Made by a program: the position numbers and the translations under genes. From Paracoccaceae bacterium (GTDB taxonomy: Bacteria > Pseudomonadota > Alphaproteobacteria > Rhodobacterales > Rhodobacteraceae), in assembly GCA_006227805.1 (NCBI GenBank), contig SBFT01000248.1, positions 1-11,472 on the forward strand: DNA of 11,472 bases, in the 5' to 3' direction. The notes under the pieces were generated by a model. It searched no databases and was not told where the DNA came from. It saw only the letters and a program-made list of their open reading frames with translations. Positions 5,545-11,472 of this stretch are shown piece after piece (within the stretch, counting starts at the first letter, position 1; the number at the start of each line of letters is the position of its first letter).

Positions 5545-8339
5545 CAATGCGCCTCGGCCCAGTTCCGGCCCTTCCCGGCATCAACCGTCAACCTGACGGC
5601 CAGTTTCACCACCGGGTCGCAGGCGCCCTCCATCACGTCGCGGGCGCGGGCGATGGTCTGGTCCACGGCGTCCTCGGCCACTTCGAACAGCAGTTCGTCG
5701 TGGACCTGCAGCAGCATCTTCGCGGGCAGGTCGCTTATGGCGGCCTCCATCCGGATCATCGCGCGGCGGATGATGTCGGCGGCCGTTCCCTGAATGGGCG
5801 CGTTGATCGCGGCGCGCTGGGCGAAGCCGGCGGTCGGGCCTTTCGCGTTGATCTCGGGCGTGTGGATCTTGCGGCCGAACAGCGTCTGGACGTAGCCATG
5901 ATCCTTCGCGAAGGCCTTGGTTTCGTCCATGTAGTCGCGGATGCCGGGGAAGCGTTCGAAGTAGCGGTCGATGAAGCCCTGCGCCTCGGCCCGCGGAATG
6001 CGCAGGTTGCGCGCCAGGCCGAAGCCCGAGATGCCGTAGATCACGCCGAAATTGATCGCCTTGGCGCGGCGGCGGATGTCCGGTGTCATCTGGTCCAGCG
6101 GCACGTCGAACATCTCGGACGCGGTCATGGCGTGGATGTCGAGGCCATCGGCGAAGGCCTGTTTCAGCTGCGGGATGTCGGCGATATGGGCGAGGATGCG
6201 CAACTCGATCTGGGAATAGTCGAGGCTGACCAGGGTGCGGCCCGGTTCGGCGACGAACGCCTCGCGGATGCGGCGGCCTTCCTCGGTGCGCACGGGGATG
6301 TTCTGCAGGTTCGGATCGGTCGAGGCCAGGCGGCCCGTCGATGCGCCGGCGATGGAATAGGACGTGTGCACGCGGCCCGTGTCCGGGTTGATGTGGTCCT
6401 GCAGCGCGTCGGTATAGGTGGATTTCAGTTTGGACAATTGCCGCCAGTCCAGCACCCGCGCGGGCAGGTCGTGTTCGGTGGCCAGGTCTTCCAGAACGTC
6501 GGCGCCGGTCGCATAGGCGCCCGTCTTGCCGCGCTTGCCGCCGTCGAGGCCCATCTTGTCGAAGAGGATCTCGCCCAGTTGCTTGGGCGAACCGACGTTG
6601 AAGGGTTCTCCGGCCAGTTCGTGGATTTCCGCTTCCAGCGCCGCCATCTTCTGGGCGAAGGCGTTCGACATCCGGCTCAGCGTGTCGCGGTCGACCTTGA
6701 TGCCCGCCATCTCCATCCGCGCCAGAACCGGCACCATGGGGCGTTCCAGCGTCTCGTAGACGGTGGTCACGCGGGCCTGGTGCAGTTGCGGCTTGAAGAG
6801 CTGCCAGAGGCGCAGGGTGATGTCGGCGTCCTCGGCGGCATAGGCCGTCGCCTCGTCGATGGGGACATGATCGAAGGTGCGCGCGGACTTGCCGGACCCC
6901 AGAAGCGGCTTGATCGGGATCGGCGTGTGCCCAAGGTAGCGTTCCGACAGCGTGTCCATGCCGTGGCCGTGTTCGCCCCCGTGCAGCGCGTAGGACATCA
7001 GCATCGTGTCGTCGATCGGCGCCACGTCGATCCCCGCCCGGGCGAAGACCTTGGCGTCGTATTTCATGTTCTGCCCGATCTTGAGGATCGCTGCGTCTTC
7101 CAGCACCGGTTTCAGCATCGCCAGCGCCGTGTCGCGGTCGATCTGGCCCTCGGCCAGCGCGTCCGACCCGAAGAGATCGTCCGATTGCCCGGCCTTGTGC
7201 GTGAGGGGCACATAGCAGGCATGTCCCGCATCGACGCAGAGGGAAATGCCCACGATCTCGGCCTTCATCTCGTCGAGGCTGGTGGTTTCGGTATCGACCG
7301 CCACATGACCCACGGCGCGGATGCGGTCGATCCATGTCTGCAGGGCGGCTTCGTCGCGGACGCGGTCATAGGTCGCGGCGGCGAAGGCGGGCGCGTCGGG
7401 GGCGGGCAGGGCGGCCTCGGGCGCGGGGGCTTCGGGGATCGCGGGAGCCTCCAGCCCCATCCGGTCGGCGATGCGCTTCGTCAGCGTGCGGAACTCCATC
7501 CGCGCCAGGAACTCCATCAGGCGTTCGGGGTCGGGCGGGCGCACTTCCAGGTCGTCCAGAGTGAAGTCGAGCGGGGTGTCACGGTCCAGGATGACCAGTT
7601 TCTTGGACAATTCGATCTGCTCGCGCATGTCGATCAGGGTCTGCCGACGCTTGGGCTGGGGGATTTCCCCGGCGCGGTCCAGAAGCTCCTCGAGCGAGCC
7701 GAATTCGTTGATCAGCAGCGCCGCCGTCTTGATGCCGATGCCGGGCGCGCCGGGGATGTTGTCGACGCTGTCGCCCGCGAGTGCCTGTACGTCCACCACC
7801 CGTTCGGGGTAGACGCCGAACTTCTCGTGCACTTCCTCGCGGTCGATGACGCGGTTCTTCATCGCGTCCAGCATCACGACGCCGTCGCCCACCAGCTGCA
7901 TCAGGTCCTTGTCGGAACTGATGATGGTGACGCGCCCGCCCGCCTCGCGCGCCTGGCAGGCGAGCGTGGCGATGATGTCGTCGGCCTCGTAGCCTTCCCG
8001 TTCCTTGCAGGCGATGTTGAAGGCCAGCGTCGCCTCGCGCGTCAGCGGGATCTGCGGGCGCAGGTCCTGGGGCATCTCCTCGCGGTTGGCCTTGTAGAGG
8101 TCGTACATGTCGTTGCGGAAGGTGTGGCTGCCCTTGTCGAAGATCACTGCCACATGGGTCGGCGCGTCATGGCCGTTGTTGCCCTCGACATAGCGGAAGA
8201 GCATGTTGCAGAAGCCCGAGACCGCCCCGATGGGCAGGCCGTCGGATTTCCGGGTCAAGGGTGGCAGCGCGTGATAGGCGCGGAAGATGAAGGCCGATCC
8301 GTCGATCAGGTGCAGGTGACAGCCCTTGCCGAATGTCAT
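5544..8339 (-). CDS. polA: DNA polymerase I
   Basis: A full-length 931-residue DNA polymerase I, the enzyme that fills gaps and removes RNA primers in lagging-strand synthesis and excision repair. All three domains are present and look active. The 5' nuclease covers about residues 1-290 (D13, D68, the EADD cluster at 118-121, D143/D145, D190 and D193 in GDSVDNIPG). After a Pro/Ala linker (300-322) comes the 3'-5' proofreading exonuclease with DTET (D349, E351), N424/D428 in GQNMKYD, and YAAED (Y500, D504). The polymerase has motif A LDYSQIELR (D707), motif B with R756, K760, F764 and Y768, and motif C QVHDELLF (D881, E882). F764, matching E. coli F762, predicts discrimination against dideoxynucleotides. 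ATG 8339 is fixed by a strong GGAGGA site 5 bases upstream. It leads a run of four overlapping genes. Confidence 0.98.
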   Translation of the reverse strand: MTFGKGCHLHLIDGSAFIFRAYHALPPLTRKSDGLPIGAVSGFCNMLFRYVEGNNGHDAPTHVAVIFDKGSHTFRNDMYDLYKANREEMPQDLRPQIPLTREATLAFNIACKEREGYEADDIIATLACQAREAGGRVTIISSDKDLMQLVGDGVVMLDAMKNRVIDREEVHEKFGVYPERVVDVQALAGDSVDNIPGAPGIGIKTAALLINEFGSLEELLDRAGEIPQPKRRQTLIDMREQIELSKKLVILDRDTPLDFTLDDLEVRPPDPERLMEFLARMEFRTLTKRIADRMGLEAPAIPEAPAPEAALPAPDAPAFAAATYDRVRDEAALQTWIDRIRAVGHVAVDTETTSLDEMKAEIVGISLCVDAGHACYVPLTHKAGQSDDLFGSDALAEGQIDRDTALAMLKPVLEDAAILKIGQNMKYDAKVFARAGIDVAPIDDTMLMSYALHGGEHGHGMDTLSERYLGHTPIPIKPLLGSGKSARTFDHVPIDEATAYAAEDADITLRLWQLFKPQLHQARVTTVYETLERPMVPVLARMEMAGIKVDRDTLSRMSNAFAQKMAALEAEIHELAGEPFNVGSPKQLGEILFDKMGLDGGKRGKTGAYATGADVLEDLATEHDLPARVLDWRQLSKLKSTYTDALQDHINPDTGRVHTSYSIAGASTGRLASTDPNLQNIPVRTEEGRRIREAFVAEPGRTLVSLDYSQIELRILAHIADIPQLKQAFADGLDIHAMTASEMFDVPLDQMTPDIRRRAKAINFGVIYGISGFGLARNLRIPRAEAQGFIDRYFERFPGIRDYMDETKAFAKDHGYVQTLFGRKIHTPEINAKGPTAGFAQRAAINAPIQGTAADIIRRAMIRMEAAISDLPAKMLLQVHDELLFEVAEDAVDQTIARARDVMEGACDPVVKLAVRLTVDAGKGRNWAEAH

Positions 8340-8344
8340 CTTGG

Positions 8345-8350
8345 TCCTCC
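8345..8350 (-). promoter_or_regulatory. Ribosome binding site of polA
   Basis: GGAGGA on the minus strand, 5 bases before ATG 8339. It is one of the two strongest such sites in the window, along with the one before the DUF1203 gene, and fixes the polA start. Confidence 0.85.
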
Positions 8351-8377
8351 ATCTCGCCCGTCAGGCAGGGATGGAGC

Positions 8378-8405
8378 ACAATACCCCGGAAGTCCAGCAG
8401 GTCAG
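8378..8405 (-). promoter_or_regulatory. Possible polA promoter
   Basis: On the minus strand CTGACC (8405-8400) and TATTGT (8383-8378) are separated by 16 bases and each match 4 of 6 consensus positions. The -35 part overlaps the stop codon of the upstream membrane protein gene. Transcription would start about 30 bases before polA. The polA gene could instead be read through from the upstream gene, only 62 bases away. Weak evidence. Confidence 0.25.
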
Positions 8406-8872
8406 CCCCCGAAGATGCCGTCCATGTTCGAGATGATCGCGACGAGGATCATGCAGCCCACGATCAGCAGCGCCATGATCAACATGAACTGGAACAGGAT
8501 CGCGCTGAACCCGAGGCCCGCGCCGAGAAGCGCCACGCGCCAGTTCTCGTGCAGCTTCATCGAAACACCGGCCAGGATCACCGCCAGCACCCCGAAGACC
8601 GGAGCGGCGATCGCGAGGATCGCGACCCAGTCCGGCGATTGCGGGACCGGTTCTGCCTGAGGTGCTGGCAGCCCGAGGAAGGATCGCCATGCGGATCGCC
8701 GTATGTCGCCTGCGATCTCGCCGATCTGCTGGCCTATCGAGGGGGCTTCGGCACTATTGATCACGTGGATCTGCGCGAAGAAAAGGAGGACGCCCACACC
8801 GCCGGAGAGGATGGCCCAGAACCCCCAGGTCGAGAACACGCTGCGGGTGTGCGGCTCGAGTGCTTCGGTCAT
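8402..8872 (-). CDS. Four-helix inner membrane protein, unknown function
   Basis: A 156-residue protein with four probable membrane helices at about residues 15-37, 82-104, 112-130 and 131-148. Between helices 1 and 2 is a soluble loop of about 45 residues (GQQIGEIAGDIRRSAWRSF, then a Pro-rich run). Helices 3 and 4 are nearly continuous and rich in Leu, Ile, Met and Phe. There is no signal peptide apart from helix 1 and no catalytic motif. I do not recognise a named family. I chose ATG 8872 because GAGG lies 10 bases before it; ATG 8881, three codons upstream, is only one base from the same GAGG and seems less suitable. It lies 62 bases upstream of polA on the same strand and may be co-transcribed with it. 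Confidence 0.85.
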   Translation of the reverse strand: MTEALEPHTRSVFSTWGFWAILSGGVGVLLFFAQIHVINSAEAPSIGQQIGEIAGDIRRSAWRSFLGLPAPQAEPVPQSPDWVAILAIAAPVFGVLAVILAGVSMKLHENWRVALLGAGLGFSAILFQFMLIMALLIVGCMILVAIISNMDGIFGG

Positions 8873-8952
8873 TCTGCTCATGCCTCGTTACGCGTCGAAG
8901 TCCGAAGGCAGGGGTCTGGACCACAATTGCGGAGAAAATTTGGCGGGCCTGG

Positions 8953-9642
8953 TCAACCGCCCAGATGCACCCGTTGCGCCAGCCCGACGGACAGGGGCAG
9001 CGGCGTCCAGGCGCCGAAGCGCAGGCCCGCGTCGCGCAGGACGCGGCCGATCCAGGTGTTGCAGGTCCGGAACAGGTGAAAGCGGCCGCGCGCCTCGAAG
9101 AACATGTCGACATCGGAAAAGCCGGGATGGTCCAGCGCGATCGGGCGGCCTGCCGCGTCGCGCGCGAAGTCGGCCAGGATCGCGTCCAGAAGCCTGTCAT
9201 AGGTGACGCGGTCCATGGCGATGCTGCGGACGGGCACCTCTCCGGTCAGCGGCCCGGCCAGGCCCAGCCGGATGACGCTGGCGTCGCCCGTCGCGGCCCG
9301 CCAGACCGCGCGCGGCGACAGGTCGCGATATGTCCCCGTGGTGGTGTAGAAATCACGCGCGCCCCAGCCCGCGACCAGCCATTCCGCGCCGGGCGCCTCC
9401 AGCGGCAGGCCGGGGTCGTTCATCGCGGCAAAGCGCGCGCGGGTCTGCGCGTCGAGCGGAAGCAGGAAGTCATAATGGATCGGTCCCGTGACCAGGTGGA
9501 TCGTCACTGGGCCGCCTGCGCGCACCGATCCGCCCGAGGGGATCAGCGCCCCGATGACCGAGGCCAGCAGATAGAACACAGGCCCCGCGATCAGCGCCAG
9601 CGCGACGCGGCGCGCGGCCCTAATGCCCGCTGTCCGCGCCAT
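8953..9642 (-). CDS. DUF2459/TIGR02117-type protein, membrane-anchored
   Basis: A 229-residue protein with one N-terminal hydrophobic segment (about residues 12-34, signal anchor or uncleaved signal), so the rest should be periplasmic. It resembles the TIGR02117/DUF2459 family first noted near urease genes; no function is established. Conserved-looking blocks are GPIHYDFLLPLD with His56, GWGARDFYTTTGTYRDL (92-107), and RGRFHLFRTCNTWIGRVLRDAGL with Cys194. A His on an early strand and a late TCN at a helix start is reminiscent of circularly permuted papain-fold (NlpC/P60, LRAT-like) proteins; that is inference. ATG 9642 lies inside the upstream zinc-finger gene (23-base overlap) and lacks a clear ribosome binding site, suggesting coupled translation. 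No later ATG or GTG precedes the hydrophobic segment. Confidence 0.85.
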   Translation of the reverse strand: MARTAGIRAARRVALALIAGPVFYLLASVIGALIPSGGSVRAGGPVTIHLVTGPIHYDFLLPLDAQTRARFAAMNDPGLPLEAPGAEWLVAGWGARDFYTTTGTYRDLSPRAVWRAATGDASVIRLGLAGPLTGEVPVRSIAMDRVTYDRLLDAILADFARDAAGRPIALDHPGFSDVDMFFEARGRFHLFRTCNTWIGRVLRDAGLRFGAWTPLPLSVGLAQRVHLGG

Positions 9643-9802
9643 CGCGCAGGACGTATCTGCAATCGCAATAGGGGCAGTCTATCCAGCCGGTTTCCGCCGG
9701 GATCATCAGCCAGACCCGGGGATGCCCCAAAGCCCCTTCGCCGCCGTCGCAGGCCACGCGCGGGCTGTCCACGATCTTGGTTTCGGGCGCGTCGAGGGTC
9801 AT
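9620..9802 (-). CDS. Zinc-finger protein, NDUFS6-like
   Basis: A 60-residue protein with the zf-CHCC arrangement: Cys18 in VACDG, His27 in LGHPRVW, and Cys43/Cys46 in WIDCPYCDCRY. In this family the four residues bind one zinc ion. The mitochondrial relative is complex I subunit NDUFS6 (13 kDa subunit), and Paracoccus denitrificans complex I is known to contain homologues of this and two other accessory subunits. The likely role is therefore a peripheral subunit or assembly factor of NADH dehydrogenase, acting on the cytoplasmic side of the membrane. I start it at ATG 9802 (MTLDAPETKIVDSP), the last in-frame ATG before the conserved part; an AAGGA lies 10 bases before it. Longer in-frame starts would run into the divergent ABC gene. 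The downstream DUF2459 gene overlaps its end by 23 bases. Confidence 0.88.
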   Translation of the reverse strand: MTLDAPETKIVDSPRVACDGGEGALGHPRVWLMIPAETGWIDCPYCDCRYVLRDGADSGH

Positions 9803-9887
9803 GGCGCATCGGTCCTTCTGGTTGCCGCCGGGGGCGTCGTGATCTAGGGCTTTATGGGTCAAGCGCGATTGGGGGGCAAGGGTCAGG

Positions 9888-10820
9888 GTGACACAGGACG
9901 CGATCCGCATCGAGGGGCTGGAAAAGACCTATGGCGGCGGTCGGGGCGCGCCGGAAAAGCGCGCCCTCAAGGGCATCGACATGACCGTTCCGCGCGGGTC
10001 GGTCTTCGGGCTTCTGGGGCCGAACGGCGCGGGCAAGTCGACGCTGATCAACATCCTTGCGGGGCTGGTCAGGAAATCGGCGGGCCGGGTCGAGATCTGG
10101 GGCTTCGACCAGGATGTGAACCCGCGCCAGTCCCGCGCCGCCATCGGCGTCATGCCGCAGGAGCTGAACCTCGATCCGTTCTTCAGCCCGCGCGCCGCGC
10201 TGGAAGTCCAGGCGGGGCTTTACGGCGTGCCGAAATCCCGGCGCCGCAGCGACGAGATCCTGGCCATGGTGGGCCTCTCCGACAAGGCCGAGGCCTATGC
10301 CCGCACGCTCTCGGGCGGCATGCGGCGGCGGCTTCTGCTGGGCAAGGCGCTGGTGCATCACCCCAATATCCTGGTGCTGGACGAGCCGACCGCCGGTGTG
10401 GACATCGAGTTGCGCCAGATGCTGTGGGAGAACATCCGCAAGCTGAACCGCGACCGGGGCATGACGATCATCCTGACCACGCATTACCTGGAAGAGGCCG
10501 AGGAGATGTGCGACGAGATCGCCATCATCAACCAGGGCGACGTGGTCGCGCGCGACAGCACCGCGCGCCTGCTGGCGCGGCTGGACGCCAAGACCATGGT
10601 GATCGAACCGGAAGGCGCGGTGGATCGCCTGCCGGAAGGTGCGGGGATCGAGGCCGCGCGGCGCGCGGACGGGTCGATCGCGCTGAGTTATCGCCGGGGG
10701 CAGACCCGGGCCGAGGCGGTGCTGGACGCGGTGCGTGCGGCAGGCATCACGATCCGCGACGTGCGCACCGAGGAACCGGACCTTCAGGACGTCTTCCTGT
10801 CGCTGACCGCCTCACGCTGA
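9888..10820 (+). CDS. ABC-2 type transporter ATPase, YadG-like
   Basis: A 310-residue ATP-binding subunit of an ABC-2 type exporter, closest in length and motifs to E. coli YadG (about 308 residues). Walker A is GPNGAGKST (44-52), the Q-loop is MPQELNLDPF (Q91), the signature LSGGMRRRL (141-149), Walker B ILVLDEP (161-167, E166) followed by TAGVDIELR as in YadG, and the switch histidine is H199 in TTHYLEEAEE. A C-terminal accessory domain of about 90 residues follows. The start is GTG at 9888 with AAGGG 5 bases upstream; the next ATG would cut off the first strand. No permease gene lies next to it in this window, so it must pair with one encoded elsewhere, just as a half-system. It ends in a 9-base tail-to-tail overlap with the DUF1203 gene. 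Confidence 0.94.
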   Translation: MTQDAIRIEGLEKTYGGGRGAPEKRALKGIDMTVPRGSVFGLLGPNGAGKSTLINILAGLVRKSAGRVEIWGFDQDVNPRQSRAAIGVMPQELNLDPFFSPRAALEVQAGLYGVPKSRRRSDEILAMVGLSDKAEAYARTLSGGMRRRLLLGKALVHHPNILVLDEPTAGVDIELRQMLWENIRKLNRDRGMTIILTTHYLEEAEEMCDEIAIINQGDVVARDSTARLLARLDAKTMVIEPEGAVDRLPEGAGIEAARRADGSIALSYRRGQTRAEAVLDAVRAAGITIRDVRTEEPDLQDVFLSLTASR

Positions 10821-11282
10821 GGCGCGCACCGCCCGCGCCTGGTAGCAGTTGTTGCGCGCCGACCGGATGTGGACATAGGCGACGCGGGGATCGTCGAGGA
10901 TCGCGCCGATGCGCGCGGCCATGTCGGGCGTCGGCACCACCGCGCCGGTGCCGTAGACGATGCGGTGATCCTGGGAATAGCCCTTGACCAGGTAGTCGGG
11001 CGAGGTGGTCAGGACCGGGGGCAGGTCTTCGGTATCGGGGTGGCGCGCGCAGTCCCCTGCGCAGAGAAAGACCGGCCCGGTTTCGGCGTAGGGCTGGGCG
11101 TCGGGGAAGGGACGATAGGCCAGGATCAGCATCGGCGCGCCTTCGGGGATCATCCGCAGGCAGTGGCGGCAGGGATTGGCCATGCCGGTTGCGACGTGGC
11201 GTTCCGGCGGCTGGCCGTTGGCGTCGGGGCGGCCAGCGCGGAAGGCGCGGGCGTCGGCGGTGGGCATGGCTTGAAAGATCAT
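10812..11282 (-). CDS. DUF1203 family protein
   Basis: A 156-residue protein of the DUF1203 family, function unknown. Around residues 37-42 it has PCRHCL (Cys38, Cys41) and around 73-81 LCAGDCARH (Cys74, Cys78, His81), giving a CxxC and CxxxC pair that could hold a metal ion. The C-terminal part has GYSQDHRIVYGTG, an Asp/Arg-rich middle and VAYVHIRSARNNCYQARAV. There is no signal or membrane helix. ATG 11282 is well supported by AAGGAG 7 bases upstream. The stop lies 9 bases inside the convergent yadG-like gene. Its promoter should lie in the hairpin-rich segment to the right. Confidence 0.92.
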   Translation of the reverse strand: MIFQAMPTADARAFRAGRPDANGQPPERHVATGMANPCRHCLRMIPEGAPMLILAYRPFPDAQPYAETGPVFLCAGDCARHPDTEDLPPVLTTSPDYLVKGYSQDHRIVYGTGAVVPTPDMAARIGAILDDPRVAYVHIRSARNNCYQARAVRASA

Positions 11283-11289
11283 CTTGGGT

Positions 11290-11295
11290 CTCCTT
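11290..11295 (-). promoter_or_regulatory. Ribosome binding site of the DUF1203 gene
   Basis: AAGGAG on the minus strand, 7 bases before ATG 11282. It confirms the start chosen for the DUF1203 gene. Confidence 0.8.
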
Positions 11296-11304
11296 TTTCG
11301 GAAA

Positions 11305-11318
11305 CCTGCCCCCGCAGG
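11305..11318. repeat. Short hairpin upstream of the DUF1203 gene
   Basis: CCTGC-CCCC-GCAGG, a 5-bp stem with a 4-base loop, 23 bases upstream of the DUF1203 start codon and inside its likely leader. It could affect translation, but such short GC stems are common at this base composition. Confidence 0.4.
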
Positions 11319-11349
11319 CCCCGCGACGCGACCCGGTTCCTGCGGATTG

Positions 11350-11470
11350 CGGATTTCGACGCGAAATCCGGGTGGGAAACCGACGCGGTTTCCCGCCCTT
11401 GGCGGAGCGGTCGAGCCTCGGCCCGGAAACCGCGTCGGTTTCCGGCTCCGTTCTCCGCGTCGGAGAACGG
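11350..11470. repeat. Cluster of four constant-loop hairpins
   Basis: Four perfect hairpins with 3-base loops follow one another. H1 11350-11370: CGGATTTCG arms, loop ACG. H2 11374-11394: GGGAAACCG arms, loop ACG; with a G-U and two G-C pairs the stem extends to 11371-11397. H3 11423-11445: CCGGAAACCG arms, loop CGT. H4 11448-11470: CCGTTCTCCG arms, loop CGT. Each stem is 9-10 bp and perfectly paired. H1 and H2 share the top CG-ACG-CG; H3 and H4 carry its reverse complement CG-CGT-CG. A lone CGACGCG without paired flanks sits at 11324-11330. H2 and H3 also form one inverted repeat of GGAAACCG blocks. The layout resembles clustered REP/BIME elements; the right border may lie outside the window. 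No gene is visible here. Confidence 0.8.
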
Positions 11471-11472
11471 TG

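Noticed and set aside
5526..8660. Plus-strand open frame of 1044 codons opposite polA
   Set aside because: It lies antisense to a complete, motif-perfect polA. Its translation is rich in Arg, Gln, His, Gly and Asp with no domain. Long antisense frames are expected in such GC-rich genes.
9803..9887. Promoter for the zinc-finger gene using TTGACC at 9862-9857 (minus)
   Set aside because: The -35 likeness is good, but no acceptable -10 box lies at the right distance.
11350..11470. CRISPR array
   Set aside because: The units are self-palindromic hairpins of different sequence without uniform spacers, and there are no cas genes.

Overview
The window is about two-thirds G+C, densely packed and free of mobile genes. 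Protein sequences, codon choice (third positions mostly G or C) and the intergenic hairpins all point to an alphaproteobacterium, most likely Rhodobacterales (Paracoccus/Rhodobacter-like). I cannot name the genus. It reads as ordinary chromosome. I see no tRNA or rRNA gene, CRISPR array, transposase, integrase or phage gene.

Layout. (1) Positions 1-2931, minus strand: an envelope-type MoxR operon, in transcription order MoxR AAA+ ATPase, DUF58 protein, and a long BatA/DUF4159-type membrane protein that runs off the left edge. The genes overlap by 4 bases at each junction. (2) 2932-2989 is a short AT-richer divergent promoter region. It also serves a plus-strand DUF1285 gene (2990-3583). (3) A probable 50-residue secreted peptide gene (3592-3744, minus) is followed by an intergenic stretch with a double GC-rich hairpin of REP type. 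(4) 4029-8339, minus strand: polA (complete, all three enzymatic domains), then an MmcQ/YjbR protein, an RluE-type 23S rRNA pseudouridine synthase and a YdeI/OmpD-associated protein, joined by TGATG, ATGA and GTGA overlaps. A four-helix membrane protein lies just upstream of polA. (5) 8953-9802, minus strand: a 60-residue zinc-finger protein resembling mitochondrial complex I subunit NDUFS6, overlapped by a DUF2459/TIGR02117-type protein. (6) 9888-10820, plus strand: a YadG-type ABC ATPase without an adjacent permease. It meets tail to tail, with a 9-base overlap, a DUF1203 protein on the minus strand (10812-11282). (7) 11283-11472: a non-coding stretch with four long hairpins in a row. All have the same three-base loop, ACG in the first two and CGT in the last two.

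How the genes work together. MoxR, DUF58 and the BatA-like protein belong to the MoxR/vWA chaperone class, where the ATPase remodels a partner complex with help from the vWA-like proteins. The polA group joins DNA repair and replication with an rRNA modification enzyme and two small conserved proteins, with translational coupling as the visible link. The zinc-finger gene suggests that the organism carries the mitochondrial-type accessory set of complex I.

The most unusual structure is the hairpin cluster at 11350-11470. The NDUFS6-like gene, the possible cysteine-peptidase-like layout of the DUF2459 protein, the permease-less YadG and the small secreted peptide are secondary leads. I found no convincing evidence of a new defence or biosynthetic system.
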